DNA of 64,000 nucleotides from Frisingicoccus caecimuris (GCF_004340975.1 NZ_SLXA01000009.1:1-64000); one strand, 5' to 3'; counted from the stretch's first letter, positions 8,151-16,807 are shown. The notes: generated from the sequence alone by a model not told the origin. Program-made: numbers and translations.

Positions 8151-8910
8151 TCCAGACTACCTCCTCCCCTGAAAAAACAGGGCCTTCTTTGCATACCCTG
8201 AGATATCTCCAGTCCTGCTCTCCTGGCTTTTGTATTTTCACTCCACATCCAAGACAGGCACCAAGGCCACAGGCCATCCGTTCCTCTAAGGATACCTGAA
8301 TGGGGACGTCATGCCCTTTTGCCCACATCGAAACAGATTGCAGCATCCGGCGAGGTCCACAGGCAAATATCTGTCCCGCCGGAAGAGTGAGATTCTCCAG
8401 CAAATCCAACACGGTCCCGTGAAAACCGTAGTTTCCTGATTGGCTTGCAATATGGACCTCCAGACCTAATCTTTGAAACTCCTCTTCCATAAACGGATCT
8501 TCCCGATACCCAAGCAATGCCACTGTATTTCCATGAAGCCTTTTTGCAAGTTCCAAAAGAGGCGGGATACCCAGGCCGCCGCCAACAATCACATTTTGTT
8601 CTCCTGCATCCGGAAGCGTGAAACCATTTCCCAACGGTCCCATAACACGGACCATATCATCCACTTGCAGGCATGAAAACTGCTTTGTTCCTTGTCCCAC
8701 AACCCGATATACCACCGTCACACTCTCTTTAGATATGGAGGAGAGGCTGATGGGACGCGCCAGCAGATTTCTCTCATCCGGTGGATATAACTGAATAAAT
8801 TGTCCCGGCCTTGCCGTTTTTGCGATCTCCGGCACCGCCAGCTCCATCTTCCATACTCCCGGTATGATTTCTTCGTGGTTTATCACCGTTGCAGTGCAAT
8901 ATGTACTCAT
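8143..8910 (-). CDS. pyrK: Dihydroorotate dehydrogenase electron-transfer subunit
   Basis: 256-aa flavoprotein carrying FAD and a [2Fe-2S] cluster that passes electrons from PyrD to NAD+. The FAD-binding part holds RPISLSSI, the nucleotide-binding part GGGLGIPPLLELA, and the C-terminal cluster ligands lie in CGLGACLGC with a fourth Cys in RVCKEGP. I place the start at the ATG at 8910, which has GGGAGG 6 nt upstream, instead of an upstream in-frame ATG that would overlap the preceding gene. It follows the radical SAM gene by 13 nt and overlaps pyrD. Confidence 0.93.
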   Translation of the reverse strand: MSTYCTATVINHEEIIPGVWKMELAVPEIAKTARPGQFIQLYPPDERNLLARPISLSSISKESVTVVYRVVGQGTKQFSCLQVDDMVRVMGPLGNGFTLPDAGEQNVIVGGGLGIPPLLELAKRLHGNTVALLGYREDPFMEEEFQRLGLEVHIASQSGNYGFHGTVLDLLENLTLPAGQIFACGPRRMLQSVSMWAKGHDVPIQVSLEERMACGLGACLGCGVKIQKPGEQDWRYLRVCKEGPVFSGEEVVWNG

Positions 8911-8923
8911 GCCTGTCCTCCCA

Positions 8924-9808
8924 TTACAGATGCCGCAGATTTTCACGATACCTTCTAAGCTCTTTTTCGTCCACAGAACTGATCACTTCATCCAGCCATT
9001 TTATCATCCTCGTTTTATCCTTTGGCAAATGTCCTTCCACATTGACACAATTCGATGCGCCCATCGTTGCAAAATAGGTATCAATATTCAGATTTCCGAT
9101 CAGCACTTTCAGCTCCATAAGCTTTTCGATTTCTGTTTCTTCTTTCCAGCTACCGTCCTGAATCTCCTGATAGAGCTCAGAAGTACAGTAGATCGTCATC
9201 ATAGAGTTAATAATAATCTTAGGATTCAGCTGGTTGAAGACTACCGCCGTATTCTTTGCACCGATTTCTCCACGTCCACGGCCATAAATTCCGGCAAGGT
9301 AGAAAAAGTTATATTCCATCCCGGCCTCATCCAGCCGTTTACATTCACGAATAATTTCCTTTGTACCAAAACCCTTATGCATAAAAGACAGCGCTTCATC
9401 ATCTCCGGCTTCTACACCAATCGTAATACTGTTATACCCCAGCCGGCGCAGTTCCTTCAGCTGCTCATCCGTCTTAGGCGTAATATCGGTAATGCGGGCG
9501 AAACAGCCAATGGACTCTGCCTTTGGATAATATTTCCTGACCAGCCCTGCCAGAGTTTTCAGTTTATCAAAACTCAGGACAAACGGGTTTGCCCCGGTAA
9601 AAAATACACGTTTCGCATTCCGGTAATAGCAGCTGATCTCTTTCAAATCTTCTTCCACCTCTGATAAAGGGGACATACGGAATTTAAACGGTACATCCTC
9701 ATAAAGAGTACAGAATTTGCATTTATGGTGGGTGCAGCCAGCCGTCACCTGAACCAGCGCACTATAAGCCTCATAAGGCGGTCTCCAAATTGTTCCTGTG
9801 TAATGCAT
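8924..9808 (-). CDS. Radical SAM protein of unknown substrate
   Basis: 294-aa radical SAM enzyme. The cluster-binding motif CTHHKCKFC near residue 25 follows the CxxxCxxC pattern with two intervening residues that match the canonical spacing, and a SAM-binding GVEAGDDEAL stretch lies mid-protein. The layout resembles the Elp3/MiaB-like catalytic core without TRAM, B12 or SPASM extensions. It begins 3 nt after the metK stop with GGAAAGGAG before it, so SAM synthesis and a SAM consumer are co-transcribed. I cannot assign a reaction. Confidence 0.85.
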   Translation of the reverse strand: MHYTGTIWRPPYEAYSALVQVTAGCTHHKCKFCTLYEDVPFKFRMSPLSEVEEDLKEISCYYRNAKRVFFTGANPFVLSFDKLKTLAGLVRKYYPKAESIGCFARITDITPKTDEQLKELRRLGYNSITIGVEAGDDEALSFMHKGFGTKEIIRECKRLDEAGMEYNFFYLAGIYGRGRGEIGAKNTAVVFNQLNPKIIINSMMTIYCTSELYQEIQDGSWKEETEIEKLMELKVLIGNLNIDTYFATMGASNCVNVEGHLPKDKTRMIKWLDEVISSVDEKELRRYRENLRHL

Positions 9809-9811
9809 AGA

Positions 9812-11011
9812 TCATTTCTCCTTTCCATCCTCTGTTTTTGCTAATGCATTGCGAAGCACTGTCACTTTATCTGTCCATTCCCAGGGCAGCTGCAGATCTT
9901 TCCGGCCAAAGTGACCATAAGCAGCCGTTTGCCTGTAAATTGGTTTCCTGAGCCCTAAGCCATTGATGATGGAAGATGGACGCAGATCAAAATAAGTATC
10001 GATCAGTTCCAAAACCTTCTCATCTGAAATTGTTCCCGTTCCAAAGGTATTTACCGAAACGGAAACAGGCCGTGCAACACCAATGGCATACGCAATCTGT
10101 ATTTCACACCGGTGGGCAATTCCGGCTGCAACCAGGTTCTTTGCCACATACCGGGCAGCATATGCGGCGCTGCGGTCAACCTTCGTCGGGTCCTTTCCTG
10201 AAAAAGCACCGCCGCCATGTCTGGCAAATCCGCCATAAGTGTCTACCACGATTTTCCTTCCTGTCAGGCCGGTATCTCCCTGCGGTCCGCCAATCACAAA
10301 ACGTCCGGTAGGATTGATCAGATATTTGGTATTTTCATCCATAAGCTGTTCCGGGATAACCTCCCGGATGACCTGTCCGATCATATCTTTTTCAATCGTA
10401 GCATGGTCGGTTTCCGGCAAGTGTTGTGTGGAAATGACCACCGTGTCCACCCGCACGGGCTTATCATCTTCATATTCAACCGACACCTGTGCCTTCCCAT
10501 CCGGTCCAAGATATGGAATAGTTCCATTCTTTCTTACCAGAGCAAGTTTCTTTGTCAGTGCATGGGCCAGATAAATTGGCATTGGCATCAGTTCCTCCGT
10601 TTCATCCGAAGCATATCCGAATACCATTCCCTGATCGCCGGCCCCAAGTTCCCGTTTTTTACCTCCCCCGACTTCTAACGCCCTGGTAACGCCCTGTGCT
10701 ATGTCCGGGGACTGCCCATGAATGGCTGTGATCACTGCCACAGTATCCGCATCAAATCCAAAGCGATGGTCGCTGTATCCGATTTCACGGATCGTATCAC
10801 GGGCAATCGTTTCAATGTCAATTCCATTCATCCCACCGTCTGATACTTCGCCCATAATAAAGACAACCCCTGTTGTGGCAAATACCTCGCAGGCCACTCT
10901 TGCATCAGGCTTTTTTCGTATAATTGCATCCAGAACAGCGTCCGCTATCTGGTCGCACAATTTATCCGGATGACCTTCTGTTACAGATTCAGAAGTAAAC
11001 AATTTCTTCAT
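9812..11011 (-). CDS. metK: S-adenosylmethionine synthase
   Basis: 399-aa enzyme that makes SAM from methionine and ATP, in the cytoplasm, as a tetramer. Family signatures are clear: [20 protein letters not shown] at the N-terminus (ATP and Mg sites), [12 protein letters not shown] (hexapeptide motif), and the glycine-rich loop [19 protein letters not shown]. Length fits the family. GGGAGGG precedes the ATG. It follows the DUF1934 gene by 19 nt. The space upstream of the operon is too small for a SAM riboswitch. Confidence 0.97.
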   Translation of the reverse strand: MKKLFTSESVTEGHPDKLCDQIADAVLDAIIRKKPDARVACEVFATTGVVFIMGEVSDGGMNGIDIETIARDTIREIGYSDHRFGFDADTVAVITAIHGQSPDIAQGVTRALEVGGGKKRELGAGDQGMVFGYASDETEELMPMPIYLAHALTKKLALVRKNGTIPYLGPDGKAQVSVEYEDDKPVRVDTVVISTQHLPETDHATIEKDMIGQVIREVIPEQLMDENTKYLINPTGRFVIGGPQGDTGLTGRKIVVDTYGGFARHGGGAFSGKDPTKVDRSAAYAARYVAKNLVAAGIAHRCEIQIAYAIGVARPVSVSVNTFGTGTISDEKVLELIDTYFDLRPSSIINGLGLRKPIYRQTAAYGHFGRKDLQLPWEWTDKVTVLRNALAKTEDGKEK

Positions 11012-11030
11012 AAAATGATCCCTCCCTGTC

Positions 11031-11462
11031 TTATTCGCTGACTAAATCCGCATTACAGACGTGGATAGTCAGAGTATTTTCTGAGAACAACTGATTGCCT
11101 GCGTAGAGCTTATATTTCAGCTGTACATTCAGCTCATCCTCTTTCCTATCCAAGTGATAAGTTTCCGTTTCAGCCTCAAAAGCAATCTTCCCAAAGGGTG
11201 TCAGGTAATCGGCCACTGTCTTTTCGCCTGGAATAAATAAAAATCGTCCGGCAACAGAACCGCTTTTACTCAGCCGCATTTCTGTTTCTGAAAGAAAAAG
11301 AAGATTGTCTGTAGCGGTTCCATTTTCATCCAGTTCACAGTAAAGGATTTTGTGAAACCCATTTTCAAAACAATAGTCTCTGGCTGTCTTTGTCAGAATT
11401 GCTTCTGGTTCACTTCCGGCATTCTGGATACCTAAAAGGGATATCTGAATGTTCTGTTTCAT
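11031..11462 (-). CDS. DUF1934 family beta-barrel protein (YwiB-like)
   Basis: 143-aa small protein with the strand pattern and the Y-x-TPFGKI turn typical of the DUF1934/YwiB calycin-like family. Function is unknown. It has no signal peptide or membrane helix. It is the first gene of the metK-radical SAM-pyrK-pyrD operon, with GGAGG 9 nt before its ATG, and is divergent from the HxlR gene across 187 nt. Confidence 0.75.
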   Translation of the reverse strand: MKQNIQISLLGIQNAGSEPEAILTKTARDYCFENGFHKILYCELDENGTATDNLLFLSETEMRLSKSGSVAGRFLFIPGEKTVADYLTPFGKIAFEAETETYHLDRKEDELNVQLKYKLYAGNQLFSENTLTIHVCNADLVSE

Positions 11463-11485
11463 CTCTTTCGCCTCCGTTCAAGCAT

Positions 11486-11514
11486 AGTCTAAATCGAAAA
11501 AAACAATCCTACAA
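11486..11514 (-). promoter_or_regulatory. Candidate promoter of the DUF1934-metK operon
   Basis: TTGTAG (11509-11514) and TAGACT (11486-11491) on the minus strand are 17 nt apart, placed just upstream of the DUF1934 ribosome binding site. Both boxes are imperfect. Confidence 0.4.
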
Positions 11515-11593
11515 GTACTGTCTTTTTGTTGTCCTGGACCGTTTTTTGACACCTGGTATCTTTTGAAAAACCGGTATGAAAAAAGACACTATC

Positions 11594-11622
11594 TTGATAT
11601 TCGGAGGAAAATACCGTATAAT
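11594..11622 (+). promoter_or_regulatory. Promoter of the HxlR-family gene
   Basis: TTGATA (11594-11599) and TATAAT (11617-11622) are separated by exactly 17 nt. The AAAGGAGG site of the regulator follows at about 11634. This supports the short form of the protein, since any start further upstream would precede the transcript. Confidence 0.75.
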
Positions 11623-11649
11623 TTTCATCGTATAAAGGAGGTCTTTGCT

Positions 11650-11994
11650 ATGACTGACAACAAATTTTCACGCAGTCAAAGCCTAATGGCAAGCTGCGTC
11701 CCGATGACGACACTACAATCCATTCTTGGCGGCAAATGGAAAATTTTAATCGTATGGTACATTGCAGTATATAAAGTCCAGAGATTTGGAGAATTACAAA
11801 GAAGAATCGGGGATGAAATCACAAAATCAACACTGACAAAGCAGCTTAGAGAACTGGAAAATGACGGCTGGATCAACCGCCGGATTTATCAGGAAATACC
11901 ACCCAAAGTGGAATATACCCTTACAGAATTGGCTGAGAGTTTTGTCCCTATTTTGGAACAGATGAAGGAATGGAGCGAAACACATTTAATGTAA
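11650..11994 (+). CDS. HxlR-family transcriptional regulator
   Basis: 114-aa winged-helix regulator, the usual size for HxlR proteins. It contains a Cys at the N-terminal position common to the family (LMASCVPM), the core GGKWKILIVWYI, and the recognition-wing region STLTKQLRELENDGWINR. The ATG at 11650 has AAAGGAGG 8 nt upstream. HxlR regulators often sense redox or electrophile stress through the N-terminal Cys and control adjacent divergent genes. Here the divergent neighbour is the DUF1934-metK operon, but regulation of it is only a possibility. Confidence 0.88.
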   Translation: MTDNKFSRSQSLMASCVPMTTLQSILGGKWKILIVWYIAVYKVQRFGELQRRIGDEITKSTLTKQLRELENDGWINRRIYQEIPPKVEYTLTELAESFVPILEQMKEWSETHLM

Positions 11995-11999
11995 GCCTG

Positions 12000-12179
12000 C
12001 CCTGCATTGAATTTACAGCCAAATTCAATGACCGTCTTAACATTTTTTTCTACCAAAAAATCTTTAACACCATCTTCGATTTTGCATGGGGCATCACTGC
12101 GGATAAATCTCTGAAACTTAATATACCTCCCCGTTACTGTTGGCGTATATCCCCTCCATCCTCTATAATAAACTATCAC
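12000..12179 (-). other. Unrecognised minus-strand coding-like stretch
   Basis: This stretch of the 365-nt gap after the HxlR gene keeps an open minus-strand frame with protein-like composition (for example SDAPCKIEDGVKDFL and KTVIEFGCKFNAG). It has no convincing ribosome binding site and would run into the HxlR gene. It could be the remnant of a lost gene. I do not recognise the family. Confidence 0.3.
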
Positions 12180-12278
12180 ACAGCGGAACAGTCAATACAC
12201 TTTTCCTCACAAAATCAATTACCAGGCAGTTTCACTGTAACCAAGCCCTGCTATCGCCTCTTTTCCCACCACAAAACA

Positions 12279-12300
12279 GAAAAATGCCCGGATCCGGGCA
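12279..12300 (-). terminator. Intrinsic terminator of hsp20
   Basis: TGCCCGGATCCGGGCA (12285-12300) is a perfect palindrome followed on the minus strand by five T. It lies 60 nt past the hsp20 stop. Confidence 0.75.
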
Positions 12301-12359
12301 GTTTCCAAACCGCGCCGTACTCCGGGCTATCCTGTTTTATTTTATATTAAGAGGTGCCG

Positions 12360-12836
12360 TTATCCCTCGATGGCAATATATTTCTTTTCTTCAACCTCCG
12401 GCTTTCTTGTCTCCTCCTTCGGAATACTCAGTTTTAATACCCCGCTCTCATACTTTGCGTGGATATCTTCCTGCTTTACATCCTCGCCGACATAGAAGGA
12501 TCTGCTCATGCTTCCTGCATAACGCTCCCTGCGGACAAATCTGCCTGTTTTCTTTTCCTTCTCATCCTTGTCAAGTCCCTTCGCTGCATTGATCACCAGA
12601 TAGCCGTCTTTCAGTTCCAGGGAAAGTTCGTCTTTCTTAAAGCCAGGCAGGTCAATATCTACTTCATAGTGGTCGTCATGCTCCTGCACATCGGTCTTCA
12701 TCATATTCGCCGCATGGCGTCCGTACAGCTTCCGCTCTGCTTTGCGCATCGCTTTATCGTCATACGACGGGAAATCAAAAAAATCATCAAAGAAATCGTC
12801 AAATAAGTTTTCTCCAAAAATACTAGGTGTCATCAT
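12360..12836 (-). CDS. Small heat-shock protein Hsp20
   Basis: 158-aa alpha-crystallin-type chaperone that holds unfolded proteins in soluble complexes. The N-terminal arm is rich in Phe and Asp (FDDFFDDFFDFPSYDD). The crystallin domain starts near residue 47 (KTDVQEHDDHYEVDIDLPGF) and includes the GVLKLSIPKEE strand. The C-terminal tail carries a KYIAIEG end in place of a clear I-x-I motif. It is a single-gene unit with a 117-nt leader, a CIRCE operator in its promoter and a terminator behind. Confidence 0.95.
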   Translation of the reverse strand: MMTPSIFGENLFDDFFDDFFDFPSYDDKAMRKAERKLYGRHAANMMKTDVQEHDDHYEVDIDLPGFKKDELSLELKDGYLVINAAKGLDKDEKEKKTGRFVRRERYAGSMSRSFYVGEDVKQEDIHAKYESGVLKLSIPKEETRKPEVEEKKYIAIEG

Positions 12837-12953
12837 AAGTCATCGCTCCTTTTCCAAATTAAAAACAACTTGTTAACCGGAACTGGGGATGATTGGGAAG
12901 AAAATGAAACCTTCTACCGGTTCCTCTCTTTCCTCTTCCTTTGTTCTATCTGT

Positions 12954-12995
12954 GTTATAACACTTTTATTGGCACTCGTCAAGCAATAGTGCTAA
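12954..12995 (-). promoter_or_regulatory. hsp20 promoter overlapped by a CIRCE operator (HrcA site)
   Basis: On the minus strand TTGACG (12977-12982) and TATAAC (12954-12959) are 17 nt apart. Overlapping the -35 is a 9-9-9 inverted repeat (12969-12995) matching the CIRCE consensus TTAGCACTC-N9-GAGTGCTAA at 16 of 18 arm positions, with differences at one base in each arm. HrcA bound here would block RNA polymerase until heat shock titrates GroEL. The arrangement also implies hrcA elsewhere in the genome. Confidence 0.88.
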
Positions 12996-13045
12996 TAATT
13001 CTGTGAAATATTTGTGAACTCTGTTTTACACACATTGTGCCCCCA

Positions 13046-13924
13046 CTATACCCTCTGCCAGAGCAACATATTGTCCTGAAATTCAACCGCTATCTTCCCG
13101 TTATCTTTCAGCCACGAAAGATAGGATCGCACTGTACTGCCTACCAGCACATACTGTTCAAAGTTCATGTCAAGCCCATAACCATTGAACAATTCCTGCA
13201 AAATACGCTCAAAGCGTATTGGCTCCCCGCAGATGGATAAAATCTTGTCCGCCACCTCATGTACCTTATCCCTGTTGTAACAGACAAGTTCCTTTATGTC
13301 GGCAGACGCCTCTGCATGGGCGGGAACAAATGTAGCCCCCTCCATCTTTTCCACCATATCCAGCGTTTCCAGATAAGCACCCACATCATAAATGAAGGAA
13401 ACTGCATACTTATCCAATGTCTCCCTGCTGCTGATGCAGTCCGCAAGGAATACCACACCATCCGGCATACGGAATCCCACCATGTCAAAGAAATGCCCCG
13501 GCAGCGGTATCACCTCGATCTCCTTCGGAAAACTCTCATCTGAAAAATCCGTCACACTGCTCTCCTGAGCCATCAGGAATTTGTGCCGCAAATCCTTACA
13601 CGGATAACCGCCGTAAAGAAAGGACGGCTCCAAGACCGGGTATTTTGTGAATGCCGCCTCTATGCCGCCGGAATAAACCTTACATCCTGTCTGCCTCTGC
13701 AGGTATTTGTTCCCGCCGATATGGTCTGCGTTGGAATGGGTATTCAGAATGGCAGTGAGATGCCAGCCATTCTTTTCCAGAATCTGCCTGACCTTCCTCC
13801 CCGCATCTTTATCATTCCCGCTGTCAACCAGATAGATATGATCCTTGTCCGCAACGTAGACGCCGATCTTTGCCGGGCAGTTTATGTAATAGCATTTCTC
13901 ACTGACTTGTACCAATTCATACAT
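13046..13924 (-). CDS. MBL-fold metallo-hydrolase
   Basis: 292-aa metallo-beta-lactamase-fold enzyme. The metal motif appears as THSNADHIGG (H-x-N-x-D-H, a variant of HxHxDH), followed by PLPGHFFD (third His), LADC (bridging Asp) and VPAHAE (final His). Substitution of the second His by Asn may change metal binding and is worth noting. The substrate is unknown; hydrolases of this kind act on thioesters, phosphodiesters or lactones. It is 15 nt downstream of the XRE-cupin regulator gene and probably its co-transcribed target. Confidence 0.82.
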   Translation of the reverse strand: MYELVQVSEKCYYINCPAKIGVYVADKDHIYLVDSGNDKDAGRKVRQILEKNGWHLTAILNTHSNADHIGGNKYLQRQTGCKVYSGGIEAAFTKYPVLEPSFLYGGYPCKDLRHKFLMAQESSVTDFSDESFPKEIEVIPLPGHFFDMVGFRMPDGVVFLADCISSRETLDKYAVSFIYDVGAYLETLDMVEKMEGATFVPAHAEASADIKELVCYNRDKVHEVADKILSICGEPIRFERILQELFNGYGLDMNFEQYVLVGSTVRSYLSWLKDNGKIAVEFQDNMLLWQRV

Positions 13925-13939
13925 TTTCCGTTTTCTCCT

Positions 13940-14497
13940 TTACTTATTGGCATAAAATATCACATTATAAACGGCGCAGGCTTTATCCGAAACATTATGA
14001 TATACATGGGAAATGTCAGCCCCAAACCGTATGGACTGCTTTTCCTGCAGCAACACTTCCTTCCCGCCTATCACAATCTTCAGCACCCCATGCACCAAAA
14101 AAATATATTCCTCCACGCCTGTTACATGAAGAAGTGAAGCATGACGCACCCCTGCGTCAAACTCAATATAAAACACTTCTACGTTCCTTACCGGGTCAAA
14201 GGGAAACAGCGGGTATGCTCTCATTCCTCCGTCTTCTTCCGTGATCACATTCTTTTTTTCAAGCCCGGCCACCGTGTACTCCGCTTCCTCCTGTTTACAG
14301 AAAAAGGACAGCGGTATTTTCAGCCCTGTTGAAATCTTCCATAATATGTTGATGGTGGGCGAGGACTGGCCACGCTCAATCTGCCCTAACATAGGCTTGC
14401 TCACGCCAGTCAGCTCTGAAACATCATCCAGCGTGAGCTGCCTTGTATTTCGGATTTCTTTCAGCCGCTCCCCTATCTTCAATGAAACCTGCTCCAT
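13940..14497 (-). CDS. XRE-family regulator with a C-terminal cupin domain
   Basis: 185-aa regulator. A helix-turn-helix of the Cro/C1 type spans about residues 5-60 (LTLDDVSELTGVSKPMLGQ). A cupin barrel follows (GVEEYIFLVHGVLKIVIG), which in this family binds a small ligand. The start at 14497 has AAAGGGGAG upstream; an in-frame ATG further out would lie within the flavodoxin scrap. It heads a two-gene unit with the MBL hydrolase. A TATAAT at 14536-14541 is a possible -10 with no good -35. Confidence 0.88.
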   Translation of the reverse strand: MEQVSLKIGERLKEIRNTRQLTLDDVSELTGVSKPMLGQIERGQSSPTINILWKISTGLKIPLSFFCKQEEAEYTVAGLEKKNVITEEDGGMRAYPLFPFDPVRNVEVFYIEFDAGVRHASLLHVTGVEEYIFLVHGVLKIVIGGKEVLLQEKQSIRFGADISHVYHNVSDKACAVYNVIFYANK

Positions 14498-14520
14498 AAT
14501 TTCTCCCCTTTCATTTGTTT

Positions 14521-14694
14521 TTACATACAAAATATATTATAGCATACCACTTGTAAAATAAAAGAGCCTGCTTTTGTGTAACCTGTCGTAAGTATAATAG
14601 CAAACAAATCCGCTCCGACGGAATCTGCTAAATTTTCTGCCACTCTCGCAGTTATGCCTGTTGTTGAAAAATATGCTACCAGTTTTTTACTCAT
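14521..14694 (-). pseudogene. N-terminal fragment of a flavodoxin
   Basis: An ATG at 14694 opens 57 codons, of which the first 42 or so read as a flavodoxin N-terminus: MSKKLVAYFSTTGITARVAE, including the FMN phosphate-binding loop, then NLADSVGADLF. Homology then breaks at about 14566, and unrelated codons run to a TAA at 14521. No ribosome binding site stands immediately before the ATG. The matching C-terminal part of a flavodoxin occurs at 17.4-17.65 kb, upstream on the same strand and hence in permuted order. Confidence 0.75.
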
Positions 14695-14756
14695 TTAGAA
14701 ACAAAGTCAGCATCATATTTTCTATTTTTCTCACATAGCACCTCCTTCTGGGCATG

Positions 14757-14784
14757 AAAAAACCGGCAGGTATTTCACTGCCGG
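14757..14784 (-). terminator. Intrinsic terminator of the MerR-family gene
   Basis: CCGGCAG (14763-14769) pairs with CTGCCGG (14778-14784) around an 8-nt loop, followed on the minus strand by six T. Confidence 0.85.
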
Positions 14785-14877
14785 AAAATGTCGGTTATAA
14801 AACATAATTAATTACTTTTGCGTTCTATGTCATTAAATGTTTCCACCATAGAAATTTGAAGTAAATAGATGTTTGAC

Positions 14878-15605
14878 TTATTGATAAAAATGCTTAATTG
14901 CATTTGCAAAAAAATCTGATGCCCCTTCACCATAATCTGCATCATTTTTTTCTCGCACCTTCGTATCACGATATGATTCTGCAACAGAAAGCATAACTGG
15001 TTTTTCATCTTTAATCTGATAAAGCATTTTCATAATAAATCCATACTCTGCTACTGCTTCTTTGATTTCAAAAGAATCCAGTGGATACTCTCTTCTTGCC
15101 AATAATTTTCTTAAAACTGTATCAATTCGTTTATTAAAGCATTCTGCTGTTTCCATTCCTCTTCACTTCCAAACTCGTTAATTGAAATCTTTCTTATATT
15201 TTCAGGCATATGATCAAGCATAGTCTGAAACATTTCTTCGATTTCCTTCTCATTGAATACTGAAAAATCCATTTTGTTCTCTCCTTTCAGAATATCATCA
15301 ATACTTGCAATTAAACGCTCCATACGTTCTTTTTTTGCAACAAGCATTTTTCTCTGCATCTGCAGAATTTGGTTTCTATCAAAATCAGGAGATGTTATAA
15401 TAGATTTTATTTCTTTTAAAGGAATATCAAACTCACGAAAAAACAGTATTTGCTGTAATGTTTCTAAAGCTTTATCATCATAGAGTCTGTATCCTGCCTC
15501 ACTCTTTGCTGTCGGCTTCAATAATCCAATCTCATCATAATAATGAAGCGTACGTGCACTAATCCCTGTAATTTCTGCAATTTCCTTTACGGTCATCATT
15601 ATCAT
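14878..15605 (-). pseudogene. MerR-family regulator with TipAS-like domain, frameshifted
   Basis: The N-terminal 70 residues form a MerR winged helix (TVKEIAEITGISARTLHYYDE, then a dimerisation coiled coil to about 110). The frame stops at 15111 after EEEWKQQ. The protein continues in another frame as ECFNKRIDTVLRKLL to a stop at 14878, where the residues match the helical TipAS effector domain of this regulator class. One indel near 15150 therefore splits a gene of about 240 codons. The truncated 164-aa product could still bind DNA but would lack its sensor. AGGAGG precedes a cluster of ATG codons; the third or fourth fits spacing best. Confidence 0.8.
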
Positions 15606-15629
15606 TATCCTCCTGTCTTTGATAATCTG

Positions 15630-15660
15630 AATATACTCTATGACGTTCCGTGAAGGTCAA
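15630..15660 (-). promoter_or_regulatory. MerR-type promoter with 19-nt spacer
   Basis: TTGACC (15655-15660) and TATATT (15630-15635) on the minus strand are separated by 19 nt instead of 17. The spacer carries the imperfect dyad CTTCACGGAACGTCATAG. Over-long spacers with a central dyad are the hallmark of promoters activated by MerR-family regulators that untwist DNA, so the regulator gene is probably autoregulated. Confidence 0.75.
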
Positions 15661-15769
15661 TACTTTTCTTTAAAATTTCTGCGCTGAAAAACAGAATCAT
15701 TCCACTCAAAGAATAATAATTATTCAGCTCTACAAATCATTAACCCGAAAATTAAGTGGTCAATCAACT

Positions 15770-16660
15770 TTATCCTCTGTTGCTGCAAATCATTCTTGCA
15801 TATTTATTCTTTGAATCTTCAACAACACGAATCTCCCCCTGTTTAATATAATACTCTATTCTTCGATTGTACCACCAGTCTCCCACTCCAATTGGGGACT
15901 GACCAAGGATATCCCCAATCAGTCTGGCTTCTTTCAATGGAACATTTTTCAGCCTTTTCCATATTAGGAAATCATAGAAATCTTCCGGAACGCTAAGGAC
16001 TTTGCCATTAACTACCGCGCGAAGCGGGCTGTTCTCTTCAATCAATCCACTCCATAACATAGCATACATACGAACTTCTTCTTTTGAAAGCGATCTTTCA
16101 TATGGTAAAAATCCTGCAAATTCTTCTGCTGATACTTCACTCCAACTTTGGTATGTGACAATGCATTTCTCCCGAACGATATGCGCTGGAAGCTTTACTG
16201 CCGATGTTTCGTTTTCATACCCTTTTAATATCTGGCACAGGTTATAGAAACCGCATCTGGAATAAGGCGTATCGCTGTACCATATCCTGACAGCTTCTCC
16301 ATGATCCAAAAAATCCATCAATCGATATAATTCTTTTACATAAACATCTCCGACATTTTTCAGTTCTTCCTCTGTCTCTCCATCCTGTTCCCACTGATTT
16401 TGCGCATACATAGAATAAATCAATTCCCTGCGGTAAGGACTGTCCATTTGCTCTTTGATGTTTCCAATATCCAGCATAAAGCCAAGACAAATCACTTCCT
16501 CCGATGTTCCCTCTATCCATCCGGTAAAAGGTTTTTGTGGCGGTGTCTTTTTCCCTGCCATCCATACAGAAACAGGGCCATTGACCTTACCAACCACTAT
16601 TTTATTTTTTGCTGCTTTCATGGAACCGGCTTCGCTCTCACCAAACAATATTTCAATCAT
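15770..16660 (-). CDS. DUF1835/DUF3658-type protein of unknown function
   Basis: 296-aa soluble protein. The N-terminus IEILFGESEAGSMKAAK matches the start of DUF1835 proteins. The C-terminal third (ARLIGDILGQSPIGVGDWWYNRRIEYYI, read as two pieces) resembles DUF3658. Both families are uncharacterised and often encoded in Firmicutes accessory regions. I favour the ATG at 16660 over one three codons earlier because GGGAGG is 11 nt away instead of 2-3. It stands alone, with no operon partner. Confidence 0.7.
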   Translation of the reverse strand: MIEILFGESEAGSMKAAKNKIVVGKVNGPVSVWMAGKKTPPQKPFTGWIEGTSEEVICLGFMLDIGNIKEQMDSPYRRELIYSMYAQNQWEQDGETEEELKNVGDVYVKELYRLMDFLDHGEAVRIWYSDTPYSRCGFYNLCQILKGYENETSAVKLPAHIVREKCIVTYQSWSEVSAEEFAGFLPYERSLSKEEVRMYAMLWSGLIEENSPLRAVVNGKVLSVPEDFYDFLIWKRLKNVPLKEARLIGDILGQSPIGVGDWWYNRRIEYYIKQGEIRVVEDSKNKYARMICSNRG

Positions 16661-16807
16661 TAACCCCATTTCCTCCCTGGCTAAACTCACTTTTGGGTAC
16701 ATTATTCGAATACCCTTGTCTCCTCGACTTCCAATTTGTTCATTTCAAGGGGCATAACTCTATGCCCCTCATTTTACACCTTATAACCTGTCTTGTATAT
16801 CAAAAGA

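Noticed and set aside
9976-10678. Long plus-strand frames opposite metK
   Set aside because: They are antisense shadows of a highly conserved gene, with no ribosome binding sites and compositions unlike real proteins.
11889-12179. Minus-strand reading frame as a full gene
   Set aside because: It overlaps the well-supported HxlR gene by over 100 nt and has no ribosome binding site. I keep only the non-overlapping part as a low-confidence remnant.
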